Assembly: GCF_029953285.1 (NCBI RefSeq)
Contig: NZ_JASAOI010000051.1
Coordinates: 1 to 64,000, forward strand
Direction: 5' to 3'
Origin: Yinghuangia seranimata
GTDB lineage: Bacteria > Actinomycetota > Actinomycetes > Streptomycetales > Streptomycetaceae
DNA: 64,000 bases
In this document: positions 8,748 to 17,560 of the stretch, one piece after another
Layout: every line of letters starts with the position of its first letter
How positions within the stretch are numbered: the first letter of the stretch is position 1
Program-made: the position numbers and the translations under genes
The notes under the pieces: generated by a model
Told to the model about the DNA's origin: nothing
The model's input: the letters and a program-made list of their open reading frames with translations, nothing else
Databases searched by the model: none

Positions 8748-10069
8748 TTCCGCTCCACGGTCAGGTCGAGGAAGTGCGTCGAGCACGAGATGCACGGGTC
8801 GTGGTTGCGCACCGCTCGTTCGCAGCACCGGGTCAGGGCCTCGTCGGGCAGGTCGAGGCCGGCCTGCGCGATGCGGCGCAGGTCATCCTCGATGGCGCCC
8901 TGGTTCTGTGCCGTCGGGGGGACGATGCAGGCATCCTCGATCAGGCCGTCGGCATCCAGCCGGTAGCGGTGGTAAAGCAGTCCGCGCGGCGCCTCGGTCG
9001 CGCCGCGGCCGGTGCCCGCACGCGCCGGCACCGGTTCGTACGGACGCGGCGGCGGGCGGTACGCCTCGATGATGCGCAGCGCCTCGCCGAGTGCGTACAC
9101 GGTCTCCACCGCCCGCACACCGATCGACCTGTAGGGGTTGCGGCACACCTCTCCCTCGCGGATGTCGCCGAGCCCGGCCGCCCGCGCCGCGTCCAGCGCC
9201 GGGGCCGACAGCTGCCTGCCGTTGACCGCGTAGCGGGCCAACGGCCCGGTCAGATGCCGCTCGCCGTCCAGCGTCGAGCGCAGAGCGGTCGAGTAGGACA
9301 CCTGGGTCTCGACGACGCGCTGTTCGAACTCGGTGAGCGGAAACGGGCGGGCCTCGCGGCCGTCCGCGCGCAGGACGGTCGGTGTGCCCGCGTCGATGGC
9401 ATAGTGCGCCGGGTCGGACAGGGCCAGGAAGGGCTGGTCGCCGCGATCGTCGGGGTAGTCGAACCCGCCGACCCAGGCGGCGGTTTCCAGGGCGTCGTCC
9501 AACGCCTTGCGCAGCGCCGGGACCAGTCCGGCCAGTTCGGCGCGGTCGGGAGCGCGGTGGAAGCCACCGAGCCGCACGTTGACCGGGTGGATCGCGCGCC
9601 CGCCTATGCGCTCGACGAGGGCGTTGCCCGCCTGCTTGATGCGCAGCCCTCGTTCGACGGACGCGCGATCGGCGCGGGCCAGCGCCACCGCGTCGTCGAG
9701 GCCGAGGAAGTCGGGGGCGTGGAGCAGGTGGACGTGCAGCGCGTGGCTCTCGATCCACTCGCCGCAGTACAGCAGGCGGCGCAGGTCGGCGATCGGCCCC
9801 GACACCGCGACGCCGCACGCGTCCTCCACGGCGCGGCAGGCGCTCATCTGGTAGGCCACTGGGCAGATGCCGCAGATCCGCGCGGTCAGGTCCGGCGGCT
9901 CGGTGTGCGCGCGCCCGCGCAGCAGGGCCTCGAAGAACCGGGGCGGCTCGTAGATCTGCAGTTCGACGTCGGTGACGGTGCCTCCCTCGACGCCGACGCG
10001 CAGCGCGCCCTCGCCTTCGACGCGGGCGAGGCCCTCCACGCGCAGCATGCGCGCACCGCGGTGGGTCAT
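8744..10069 (-). CDS. [NiFe] hydrogenase large (alpha) subunit, group 3b type
   Basis: A 441-residue catalytic subunit. The NiFe centre is bound by RICGICP (residues 64-70) and DPCISCSTH (424-432), leaving the cleavable tail FLDLTVERK. The sequence [13 protein letters not shown] at the start is the usual large-subunit N-terminal signature. Group 3b assignment rests on the companion delta, gamma and beta subunits, which match the cytosolic NADP-linked sulfhydrogenase layout. These enzymes oxidise H2 or evolve it to dispose of reductant. Mycobacterium smegmatis Hyd3 is a known hypoxia-induced example. ATG 10069 overlaps the small-subunit stop. Confidence 0.92.
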   Translation of the reverse strand: MTHRGARMLRVEGLARVEGEGALRVGVEGGTVTDVELQIYEPPRFFEALLRGRAHTEPPDLTARICGICPVAYQMSACRAVEDACGVAVSGPIADLRRLLYCGEWIESHALHVHLLHAPDFLGLDDAVALARADRASVERGLRIKQAGNALVERIGGRAIHPVNVRLGGFHRAPDRAELAGLVPALRKALDDALETAAWVGGFDYPDDRGDQPFLALSDPAHYAIDAGTPTVLRADGREARPFPLTEFEQRVVETQVSYSTALRSTLDGERHLTGPLARYAVNGRQLSAPALDAARAAGLGDIREGEVCRNPYRSIGVRAVETVYALGEALRIIEAYRPPPRPYEPVPARAGTGRGATEAPRGLLYHRYRLDADGLIEDACIVPPTAQNQGAIEDDLRRIAQAGLDLPDEALTRCCERAVRNHDPCISCSTHFLDLTVERK

Positions 10070-10899
10070 GGTGCCGCCTCCCGGTCCGGTTCGTCGTCGC
10101 CCGGGCCGTCGGGGACGGCGAATCCGGGCGCGGTGGCGTTGAAGGTCCGCAGGAAGCGGGTCACTGCGGGCGCGTCCATCCCGTCGCGGCGCAGCAGCGG
10201 CAGGAGCGCGGGCAGGTCGGCGTCCGGTTTGGGGCCGAAGCAGCCGTAGCAGCCGCGGTCGTACGCCGGGCACAGGGCGCCGCACCCGGCGTGGGTGATG
10301 GGCCCCAGGCACGGGGTGCCTTGCGCGACGGTCACACATGTGGTGCCGCGCGCCTTGCATTCGAAGCACACGCTGTGCGAGGGGATCTGGGGGCGGCGGC
10401 CGGCGAGGAACGCGCCGATCACCTCGAGGAGTTGGCGCCGGTCGATGGGGCAGCCACGCAGCTCGAAGTCGACGGGCACATGAGCGGCGGCCGGGGTGGC
10501 ACGCGCGAGCGTGTCGATGTACTCGGGGCGGGCGTAGACAACCGATACGAACTCGTCGATGTCCGCGAAGTCGCGCAGCGCCTGGATGCCGCCGGCAGTC
10601 GCGCACGCGCCGATCGCCACCAGATGCCGCGAGACGGCCCGGATCTCCCGGATGCGCTCCGCGTCGGCGGCCGTGGTGACCGAGCCTTCCACGAGGGACA
10701 CGTCGTAGGGGCCGTCGACCGACCGGCGGGACATCTCGGGGAAGTGCGCGATGTCGATCCGCTCGGCGAGCGCCAGGAGTTCGTCCTCGCAGTCGAGCAG
10801 GGTCAGCTGGCAGCCGTCGCACGAGGCGAGCTTCCACACCGCGAGCGAGGGCCTCCGCGCGGCGTCAGGCGGTGGCGCGGGAGTCGCGGCGGTCGCCAT
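10066..10899 (-). CDS. [NiFe] hydrogenase small (delta) subunit
   Basis: A 277-residue iron-sulfur subunit that carries electrons from the NiFe site. The proximal cluster motif is [19 protein letters not shown] near residues 22-40, followed by GACATAGG and ELRGCPID. Downstream cysteine groups [11 protein letters not shown] and [18 protein letters not shown] should bind the other clusters. There is no twin-arginine signal, so the enzyme is cytosolic, as expected for group 3b. The ATG at 10899 lies 1 nt after the gamma-subunit stop. Confidence 0.92.
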   Translation of the reverse strand: MATAATPAPPPDAARRPSLAVWKLASCDGCQLTLLDCEDELLALAERIDIAHFPEMSRRSVDGPYDVSLVEGSVTTAADAERIREIRAVSRHLVAIGACATAGGIQALRDFADIDEFVSVVYARPEYIDTLARATPAAAHVPVDFELRGCPIDRRQLLEVIGAFLAGRRPQIPSHSVCFECKARGTTCVTVAQGTPCLGPITHAGCGALCPAYDRGCYGCFGPKPDADLPALLPLLRRDGMDAPAVTRFLRTFNATAPGFAVPDGPGDDEPDREAAP

Positions 10900-10900
10900 G

Positions 10901-11788
10901 TCACAGCCCCCTGACGTTCATGAGGTCCGCAGCACGGTCGTAGCCGACCACGGGTCCTTCGCGGCACAGCAGCAGCGGGCCGAGCTGGCAGTGGCCGCAG
11001 GTCGCGGTGCCACAGCGCATGTTGCGTTCCAGGGAGACCCGGATGCGCCGGCTCGGCAGGCCGCGTGCCAGCAGGTCGCGCGCGGTGTGCCGGATCATCG
11101 CCTCGGGCCCGCACACGAACGCGGTCGTGTGGGAGGGATCGGTGACGACCGGGTTGAGCAGTGCGGTGACAACACCGACGTTCCCGGTCCAGCCGTCGTC
11201 AGGACGGTCGACCGTGACGGCGACGTGCGCGCGTTCGCGCCAGCGGTCCAGCTCATGCCGGTACAGCAGGTCGGCCGGGCTGCGGGCGCCCACCAGCACG
11301 GACAGCCGCCGGAATCGGCGCGGTGCGGCGAACGCGGCGTGCACCAGTGGCCGCAGCGGCGCCAGGCCGATACCGCCGGCGACGACCAGTACATCTCCCC
11401 CGGCGGCGCCGTCCAGGTCCCAGCCGGTGCCGAACGGCCCGCGGACACCGAGCCGGTCGCCGGGGCGCAGCCGGTGCAGGGCGGACGACACCGGGCCGAC
11501 GGCGCGGATCGTATGCCGCAACGGGCCCGCGCCGTACGGGATGCCGCTCACGGAGATGGGGACCTCGCCGACGCCGAACGCGTACAGCATGGCGAACTGG
11601 CCTGGTGCGAAAGGCGGCAACGGGGAGCCGTCCGGGTCGAGCGCGAGGGTGACGGTGTCGTCGTTCTCGATGTTCCGGTACTGGACGCGGTAGACGGCCG
11701 GCGGGTGGTCGGCGGCCTGCTCGGGCACGGCGTCGGCCGGGGGCGCTGACGTGAGCGCGTGCCGCACAGCTGCGGGCGTGTGGCTCAT
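10901..11788 (-). CDS. Hydrogenase gamma subunit, FAD/NAD(P)-binding oxidoreductase
   Basis: A 295-residue flavoprotein of the ferredoxin-NADP reductase superfamily, the pyridine-nucleotide gate of group 3b hydrogenases. [23 protein letters not shown] marks the FAD-binding part. [17 protein letters not shown] is the NAD(P)-binding loop. The C-terminal [19 protein letters not shown] gives four cysteines for a 2Fe-2S cluster, as in dihydroorotate dehydrogenase electron-transfer subunits. Start ATG 11788 overlaps the beta-subunit stop (ATGA). Confidence 0.9.
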   Translation of the reverse strand: MSHTPAAVRHALTSAPPADAVPEQAADHPPAVYRVQYRNIENDDTVTLALDPDGSPLPPFAPGQFAMLYAFGVGEVPISVSGIPYGAGPLRHTIRAVGPVSSALHRLRPGDRLGVRGPFGTGWDLDGAAGGDVLVVAGGIGLAPLRPLVHAAFAAPRRFRRLSVLVGARSPADLLYRHELDRWRERAHVAVTVDRPDDGWTGNVGVVTALLNPVVTDPSHTTAFVCGPEAMIRHTARDLLARGLPSRRIRVSLERNMRCGTATCGHCQLGPLLLCREGPVVGYDRAADLMNVRGL

Positions 11789-12999
11789 GCGAGTCCCCCG
11801 TCGTGCTCGGGCGCGGCCGTGCGGGGCTCGGGCGCGGTGCCCGTGGCTGCCGCGCTTTCGGCCCGTTCGGCCGCGAACACCGGGATCTCCTTCGTCAAAT
11901 CGATGCCGACCGGGCACCAGACCACGCACCGCCCGCAGCCGACACAGCCGCTGGAGCCGAACTGGTCGTGCCAGGTGCCGAGTTTGTGGGTCAGCCACTG
12001 CCGGTAGCGGTCGGCGCCCGTCGAACGGACCGGGCCACCGTGCAGATAGGAGAAGTCCAGGTCGAAGCAGGAGTCCCAGCGCCGCCACCGCTCGGCGTGG
12101 TCGCCGGTCAGGTCGGTGACCTCCTCGCTGGTCGTGCAATAGCACGTAGGGCACACCAGCGTGCAGTTCCCGCAGGTCAGGCAGCGCTGCGCGATGTCAT
12201 CCCAGTGCGCGGATCCCCTCGATCCGGCCATCAGTGCGTGCAGGTCGACGTCGGGAAGGCTGCGGCCCATGCGGTCCCGCGCCGCGTCCACCGCGGTGCG
12301 CGCCGCGTTGACGGTCCGCGAATCGGCGTGGCGCCCGGGCAGGACGGCGAGCACCTCGGCGCCCCGCTCGCTGCCCGCACGGGCCCAGAAGCGGTGGTCA
12401 CCGGGCTCGGCGACCTCGGTGAGCACCAAGTCGTAGCCGGGGCCCGCGGCCGGTCCACCGCCCGCGCTCACGCAGAAGCACGCGGCGCCCGGCTCGGTGC
12501 ACTCGGCCGCCACGATGAACGCGCCGCGGCGGCGTGCCGTGTACGCGGAATCGGGGCGGGCGCCGTATGCCAGCACCCGATCCTGGACGGCGATCGCGCG
12601 CAGGTCGCACGGCCGCACGCCGAGGAACGCGTAGCTGGGCGCGGGACTGGTCTCGGCGCGGAACACCAGCTCCTGATCGGTGCGTTCGGCGCTCCACTCG
12701 CGGACCCGGGGCGGGTGCAGGAAGCGCTTCCAAGGCTGCGGGCCCGCGCTGTGCGCGAACGCCGCGCCGTCGGCGCGGGCGGTCGTCCGGTAGCGGCCCG
12801 CATCGGTGTCCGTCCCCACGCCCCACGGCAGTTCGTCGGCCCCGGCGAGCTCGGCGAGGACCACCGCGCCGTTCCGTTCCGTCGGGCCGACCACGGTGTA
12901 CCCGCGGGCGGCGAGCTCGCGGATCAGGGCGTCGAGCCCGGTGCGGTCGAGCACCGTGGCCGGGTCCGGCGTCGGCGCGGCAGGAGTCACATTTTCCAT
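11785..12999 (-). CDS. Hydrogenase beta subunit, 4Fe-4S ferredoxin-type
   Basis: A 404-residue electron-transfer subunit resembling the beta subunit of sulfhydrogenase and anaerobic sulfite reductase A. Two ferredoxin motifs near the C-terminus, CLTCGNCTLVCPTC and CVGCGRCVVWCPVGID, bind 4Fe-4S clusters linking the delta and gamma subunits. The earlier FLGVRPCDLRAIAVQDRV segment is typical of the family. ATG 12999 follows GAGGAGG and leads the operon. The open frame continues upstream to 13410, but nothing there resembles the family. A palindrome lies 70-91 nt upstream. Confidence 0.9.
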   Translation of the reverse strand: MENVTPAAPTPDPATVLDRTGLDALIRELAARGYTVVGPTERNGAVVLAELAGADELPWGVGTDTDAGRYRTTARADGAAFAHSAGPQPWKRFLHPPRVREWSAERTDQELVFRAETSPAPSYAFLGVRPCDLRAIAVQDRVLAYGARPDSAYTARRRGAFIVAAECTEPGAACFCVSAGGGPAAGPGYDLVLTEVAEPGDHRFWARAGSERGAEVLAVLPGRHADSRTVNAARTAVDAARDRMGRSLPDVDLHALMAGSRGSAHWDDIAQRCLTCGNCTLVCPTCYCTTSEEVTDLTGDHAERWRRWDSCFDLDFSYLHGGPVRSTGADRYRQWLTHKLGTWHDQFGSSGCVGCGRCVVWCPVGIDLTKEIPVFAAERAESAAATGTAPEPRTAAPEHDGGLA

Positions 13000-13068
13000 C
13001 ACCGCCTCCTCGCGAAGCTCCGCCTGGTGGAACGTTCTTGGCATACTGACCGGTCGGGCGCAGGGCGG

Positions 13069-13090
13069 GGCAGGGCCGTTCGGCCCTGCC
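13069..13090. promoter_or_regulatory. 22-bp palindrome before hydrogenase operon, candidate operator
   Basis: Arms GGCAGGGCC / GGCCCTGCC around GTTC, identical in the arms to the site at 239-260. It lies 69 nt before the first hydrogenase gene, and no gene ends next to it on the hydrogenase side, which argues for an operator and against a simple terminator. It also lies 130 nt before the divergent kinase-like gene fragment at 13220. Confidence 0.55.
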
Positions 13091-13130
13091 TTGTTCCGTG
13101 CCCTGGTGAAGACCACCGGCGTGGTGTCCA

Positions 13131-13205
13131 CGCGGCGAGATCGGCGCGGACGAGTACCACGAATCCCTCGCGCACCTGCCCGCGCGGCACGGCCCCGGCA
13201 GCTGA
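13131..13205 (+). pseudogene. SHOCT-domain C-terminal remnant
   Basis: Reading to the stop at 13203-13205 gives EIGADEYHESLAHLPARHG, clearly related to the GEIGADEFREARAQL SHOCT end of the protein at 980-1303. No start or membrane segment precedes it in frame, so only the last 20 or so residues of a former SHOCT protein remain between the hydrogenase promoter region and the next gene. Confidence 0.5.
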
Positions 13206-13219
13206 GGAGGTGCCTGGCG

Positions 13220-13516
13220 ATGAGCGCAGTCCCTGCGTCCGGCCCACGCGCGACCATCCCGTGGTCGGATGTGGTCGAAACCCACTGCGGCGTCGTGTTC
13301 TTCGCGGGCGACCGCGCCGCCAAGCTCAAGAAGCCGGTCGACTTCGGGTTCGTCGACTTCACCACGCGCGAGGCCCGGCAGGCCGCCTGCCGCGCCGAGG
13401 TCGAGCTCAACCGCCGCTTCTCCCCGGACGTCTATCTCGGCGTCGCGGACCTGCGACCCCTTGACCCCCAGCGCGATGACACGATCACGTACTCAGCCGG
13501 CCGAGAACGCTGTTGA
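13220..13516 (+). pseudogene. Truncated aminoglycoside-phosphotransferase-like/kinase gene
   Basis: The first 76 residues (IPWSDVVETHCGVVFFAGDRAAKLKKPVDFGFVDF then RFSPDVYLGVADL) match the N-terminus of the actinobacterial APH/P-loop kinase fusion proteins, normally about 330-520 residues. An excellent RBS (GAGGAGG) precedes ATG 13220. Homology stops abruptly at 13449, where a 23-bp piece identical to the tRNA-Pro core at 50531 begins. The remaining codons to the stop at 13516 are unrelated. The gene was therefore cut by a recombination event at a tRNA-like attachment core. Confidence 0.75.
13449..13471. repeat. tRNA-Pro(GGG) core fragment, attachment site A
   Basis: These 23 bp are identical to 50531-50553 and match 21286-21308 at 21 of 23 positions. 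They correspond to the complement of the anticodon loop, variable region and start of the T arm of tRNA-Pro(GGG). Unlike the other two sites, no more tRNA sequence flanks them: the left side is kinase gene, the right side is unrelated. A chance match of this length is very unlikely. Confidence 0.7.
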
Positions 13517-14591
13517 GCTCGCGCACAAGCGGGTGGCTCGGACCGTATATGCCGCGGTAGCCCTCGATTGCGTCACGCAGCAACGGCACGGCGTCGGCGT
13601 TGCGGCCGAGGTTGGCCCTCATGGCTGCCAAGTCGACCTGAACGCCAAGCGTTTCGACGTGCCGTGGCCCACGCGCACGCTGGTAGCCCTGGAGCACCCC
13701 GGTAAGAAGCGTCTCTGCTTCGGCGGCGCGGCCCAGGGCGTCGAGTACGACCGCGCAGTTGTGCCGGGCGGCCCATGTGTCCGGATGGTCGTCGCCCAGC
13801 CGCTGTGACCGAGCATCGATCAGCTCCCGGTACATCCGCAGAGCCTCGTCGTGCTTGCCCTGGAAGGCGACCACGGCGGCGAGGTTGTGCCGCGCGGTCA
13901 GGGCCAGGTCCGCGGCGCCGTCGCTATCGACCAGGATCGCCCGGTACATGCGTTCGGCCTCAGTGAGCCGGGCGGGCGAGCCGCGCAGTGCTCCCGCCAA
14001 GGTGTTCCTGCTGTTCAACGTGTCCGGGTGGGTGGCGCCGAGGGTGCGGGTGCGGCGGGCAACGGTGTCCCGCATCAGTCCCTCCGCTTCCTCCCGGCGG
14101 CCGAGCTCGATCAGGACGATCGCCAGGTTGGACGCGATCTGCAAGGTCTGCCCGTCGTTCTGGCCGCGCAGCCGCTCCCATCCGGACAGCGCTTCGCGCA
14201 GCCGTTCCTCGGCGAGCGCGAAGTCTCCGTTGTCCTGGAGGAGCCTGGTGAGGTCGTTCAACGCCAGAAGCTGGTTCTCCTGATCGTCCGTGCGGGCGGC
14301 GACCAGCCAGTTCAGCAGCTCGATGGCGTCGTCCCGTCTGCCGACGACATCGCCCAGGGCGACCGCGTACACATGCAGCGCGTGCAGGGTCTCGGGGTGG
14401 TGCAGGCCGAATTCCATACGCTTGTGCTGGAAGTCGAGGCTGTAGGCGTACTCTGCGGTCATCGTCAGGTTGATGTCGACCAGCAGCGGCTCACCGCGCC
14501 GCTCGGTTACCTTGATCTCGGCGCTGCCGAAGTCACCGACGTAGTCGTCGGCGCGCTTCGGCCGCGTCCTCTTCTTCCTCCAGAACGCCAC
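13485..14591 (-). CDS. Tetratricopeptide repeat protein
   Basis: A 368-residue soluble protein made mostly of kinesin-light-chain-like TPRs, with repeats carrying the HPDTLNSRNTLAGAL and HPDTWAARHNCAVVLDALGR pattern. The start is MAFWRKKRTRPKRADDYVGDF followed by DINLTMTAEY. TPRs of this type bind partner proteins. The GTG at 14591 is chosen because homologous proteins tend to begin with such an FWR(R/K)K run; an upstream GTG at 14657 would add 22 unconvincing residues. It follows the CHAT-protease gene closely on the same strand, so the two are probably co-transcribed and may work together. Confidence 0.8.
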   Translation of the reverse strand: MAFWRKKRTRPKRADDYVGDFGSAEIKVTERRGEPLLVDINLTMTAEYAYSLDFQHKRMEFGLHHPETLHALHVYAVALGDVVGRRDDAIELLNWLVAARTDDQENQLLALNDLTRLLQDNGDFALAEERLREALSGWERLRGQNDGQTLQIASNLAIVLIELGRREEAEGLMRDTVARRTRTLGATHPDTLNSRNTLAGALRGSPARLTEAERMYRAILVDSDGAADLALTARHNLAAVVAFQGKHDEALRMYRELIDARSQRLGDDHPDTWAARHNCAVVLDALGRAAEAETLLTGVLQGYQRARGPRHVETLGVQVDLAAMRANLGRNADAVPLLRDAIEGYRGIYGPSHPLVRELNSVLGRLST

Positions 14592-14660
14592 GCGGCTACC
14601 CCCGTCGCAGTCACACACCACTGCAGGTACGCACGTTCGCTGCTCAGTGTCCAGCACATC

Positions 14661-17507
14661 TCATCGCCCGGAACAGAGGTGGGCGGCCCACAGGGTCGGA
14701 GTCTTCGGGAAACGTTCACGGCAGCGGCGTACGGCGTGATGCAACGCGGTCGCGACGTCCTCGCCCGCGACGACGCCCTCGTGCAGGTCCTCGGCGACCA
14801 GGCGGGCGACGAGGTCGTTGACCTGCCAGAGCGTGCCGACGACCTGGCGGTAGCCGGCGAGTTGGAAGGCCGACACCAGGTGCAGACCCTCGTCTGGGAT
14901 CCGGTGGGCGCCCAGGGACGTCTCGCACGCCGACAGTACCGCGAGCCGGGCACCGGAGAGGTCCAGCGCGGACACGTCGAGAACCGAGAGCGGGCCGTCG
15001 TACAGCAGCAGATGACCGCCCGAGGGGTCGTCGGGATCGCTCGCCGCGTGACAGGCGAAGTGCACGGACGCGTGGGACGTCAACGCGGTACGGACCGCGT
15101 CGACCGTTGCCTCGGCGCCATCCAGCCGTGTGGCCGCCCTCAGTTCGCCGATCTTGCTCGCCTCTCGCTCCACGCCGCGCAATGTCTTCACGCCGCGTGC
15201 ATCCCGGAGCGCCACGATCACCAGAGTGTCCCCCGTCGGCGTCTCCCGTGTGCCGGAGTGCTGCAACGCCCGCAGCGTCGGTGTGTAGGACGAGACCACC
15301 CGGTCGAGGACGGTCGCGGCGCCCGGGAAGCGGCCGGCTGCGTGGATCGGGAGCAAGGCCAGCTGTCCCACCGGCGACCACCACACCCGCGGCCAGGCAC
15401 CCGACGGCGTGCCGAGGTGCCCGAGTCGCTTCAGCACCGGTTCGGCGATGACGTCCCACAGCCATCCGAGTACCCCCGTGACGACGGCCTGTGCATCGGT
15501 CTCGCCTTGACCCGGCTGTTTCGACGCAGCGAGCGCGGCGCCGAAGGCGGCGGCCTGGTCGGCGACGGAGTCCGGTGTGACGCCGGGCAGTTCGACAACG
15601 CTGACACCCGCAGGCCGGACGATCAACGCGTCACTGCGGAATCGACTGACGTTGATCAGCACCACCGGCCCGTCCATCGTGCATGCCAGCAGGTGGGACA
15701 GTTTTGGCGGGGCGAGGAAGTCCTCGAATCCCGGTAGCGCACGCACCTCGTCGACCACGTGCCGCAACTGGGCGTCCCGATCGTGCCGTTCGTCTGCGGC
15801 GGCGCCTACACGATGACCAGACGGGACCAGCCCGGCGAACGCGGCCCTCAGCCGTTCGGCGAGCTCGGGCGCCACGGCACGCAGACCCGACAGGTCGCTG
15901 CGGCTCTGCAGCACCTGCCCGCCGAGCACACCACGGCCGAGCTCGAGCAGCCGTACCGCCGTTTCCGGGTCGTCGGCCCACAACGCGCTGGCTGCCGCGT
16001 CGGCCGCGAGGCCGTTGAGGTTCGCCAGCAACCGCTGCTGGTCGACGCGGGCCAGACTCCGCGGCACCACGAGCGGCAGAAGTCCGACCGCGAACGCGTA
16101 GATGTCCCGGGCCCGGCGCCAGTTCCCCGCCTCTGCCTCGATCCGCGCCCATGAGCGCGCCGCGCCGATCTGAACCCCCAGTGGCGCGGCCTCGTTCTGT
16201 GCGGCCTCGCGGAAGGCGTGCGCGGCCGCGGCAAGGACCGCGGGGTCCCTGCTGAGCTGGTATTGCGCGTACAGGACCTCACCGTAGTTGACCTGGCACT
16301 CGCTGCGTTGAGGGGTTCCGGGAGCACTCGCCCGAACGGCGGTGGCCAGCGCGGTCACAGACCGGCGCAACGCCTCCGGATCGTCGCTGAACCGGTACGC
16401 GGCGAAACAAGATCGGCCCAGGTTGCCCAACGCCACCACGTGGTCCTGCTCGCCGTACGGCACCGACTCGACGACCTCGGTGAACGCGTTGATCGCCTGC
16501 GCCAGACCAGGCTGGAACCCTGTGAGTTCGAACCGCGTGTGATGCAACATCCCCAGCAGCAGCGGGATCGTGGCGTCCCTGCTGCCCCGGCCCCGTGCGG
16601 ACCGGCCGATCTGTACGGCACGGTCCAGTAGTTCGATGTCACCTGTCCGTTCGACGAGCGCGCTGACGGAACTCAGGTAGAGCTCACAGTAGTTGCCCCA
16701 GCTCCGTGTGTCCGGTTCGGTTGTCGCGAGTACTTCGCGCAGCAAATTCACGGCCTCCCGCAAGGCAGCAACGTCATTGGTGTAATGCCCGCGGTCGTGT
16801 AGTGCGGCGGCAAGGTCGACCTTGAACTTCGGCATGTGGACCGACGTGCTCGGCGAGCCCGCCACCGCTTCCCGCAGGTGCCGAATGGCGGACTGCCGCA
16901 CGGACTCGTCACGCGAGTGTTCCGCGGAACGCTGCAGCACGTTGCCCAACTCATTGAGCCAGACCGGGTAGTTCGGGTCGTCGGCGCGCCCCGCACGGAC
17001 GCATTGCGCCATGACGTCCGCTGCGTCGACGAGTGCGGCATGGTCGTCGGCCAGTTCGTACCGTAGGCGCAGGGCCCTGCCCAGCACGAACTGCGCGGCA
17101 GGCAAACGCGGCAGCCGAGAGGCGGACTCGACGGCGTCGTCGACGCACGCGGGATCGCGGACGTGCTCGGCCAGCTTGGTCAGCGTCTCGGCCCGCATCA
17201 TCGCCGCCACGAGCTGATTCTCCCCATCCAGCATGGGGATCGCCTCGTCCAACCCGGCCAGTGCCTCGTGCAGATCGGGGACGTCGCCTAAGGTATCGAA
17301 GCGGTCCATCAGCAACGCGCTCAGGTTGGCCGTCATAGCGTGCCTGATCGGGTGATGCGGCACGTATTCGAGGGCGGTCCGCAACTGTGCGATCCCTTCC
17401 AGCAGGTCCGCCTGGTTGCCCGTGTGCCGGTAGCGGTCACGCAACCCCATCGCCAGGTCGTTCATCGCGTTCACCGAACCTTGGGCCGCTTGCCGCCGGC
17501 TTCGCAT
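14661..17507 (-). CDS. TPR-CHAT domain protease
   Basis: A 948-residue protein with TPR-like helical repeats through about residue 620 and a C-terminal CHAT (caspase HetF-associated with TPR) domain. The predicted catalytic histidine lies in VHFACHA (about residue 817) and the cysteine in LSACETS (about 857), followed by the conserved GYRQVVGTLWQVND. CHAT proteases are separase/caspase-like and act in bacterial conflict and signalling, for example as gasdermin activators or the Craspase subunit. The ATG at 17507 is preferred; a GTG at 17537 would shrink the divergent promoter to almost nothing. It is transcribed with the TPR gene downstream and divergently from a small Cys/His protein plus a membrane protein. 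Confidence 0.88.
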   Translation of the reverse strand: MRSRRQAAQGSVNAMNDLAMGLRDRYRHTGNQADLLEGIAQLRTALEYVPHHPIRHAMTANLSALLMDRFDTLGDVPDLHEALAGLDEAIPMLDGENQLVAAMMRAETLTKLAEHVRDPACVDDAVESASRLPRLPAAQFVLGRALRLRYELADDHAALVDAADVMAQCVRAGRADDPNYPVWLNELGNVLQRSAEHSRDESVRQSAIRHLREAVAGSPSTSVHMPKFKVDLAAALHDRGHYTNDVAALREAVNLLREVLATTEPDTRSWGNYCELYLSSVSALVERTGDIELLDRAVQIGRSARGRGSRDATIPLLLGMLHHTRFELTGFQPGLAQAINAFTEVVESVPYGEQDHVVALGNLGRSCFAAYRFSDDPEALRRSVTALATAVRASAPGTPQRSECQVNYGEVLYAQYQLSRDPAVLAAAAHAFREAAQNEAAPLGVQIGAARSWARIEAEAGNWRRARDIYAFAVGLLPLVVPRSLARVDQQRLLANLNGLAADAAASALWADDPETAVRLLELGRGVLGGQVLQSRSDLSGLRAVAPELAERLRAAFAGLVPSGHRVGAAADERHDRDAQLRHVVDEVRALPGFEDFLAPPKLSHLLACTMDGPVVLINVSRFRSDALIVRPAGVSVVELPGVTPDSVADQAAAFGAALAASKQPGQGETDAQAVVTGVLGWLWDVIAEPVLKRLGHLGTPSGAWPRVWWSPVGQLALLPIHAAGRFPGAATVLDRVVSSYTPTLRALQHSGTRETPTGDTLVIVALRDARGVKTLRGVEREASKIGELRAATRLDGAEATVDAVRTALTSHASVHFACHAASDPDDPSGGHLLLYDGPLSVLDVSALDLSGARLAVLSACETSLGAHRIPDEGLHLVSAFQLAGYRQVVGTLWQVNDLVARLVAEDLHEGVVAGEDVATALHHAVRRCRERFPKTPTLWAAHLCSGR

Positions 17508-17547
17508 GATTGCGCTGTCCAAGGGTGTTGGGGGCACCCCTCGAGGC

Positions 17548-17560
17548 TATCCTCGGTGCG
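17548..17560 (+). promoter_or_regulatory. Likely leaderless promoter -10 element
   Basis: TATCCT at 17548-17553 ends 7 nt before the ATG at 17561, the spacing expected if transcription starts at the start codon. No Shine-Dalgarno sequence precedes that ATG. Leaderless transcripts of this form are common in Streptomyces. This is an inference from spacing alone. Confidence 0.4.

Noticed and set aside
6730-9072. Plus-strand frame of 780 codons opposite hypF and the protease
   Set aside because: Shadow of hypF, whose zinc-finger, YrdC-like and Kae1-like domains are all evident on the minus strand.
13851-15737. Plus-strand frame of 628 codons opposite the CHAT protease
   Set aside because: Shadow frame; the minus strand holds both catalytic CHAT motifs.
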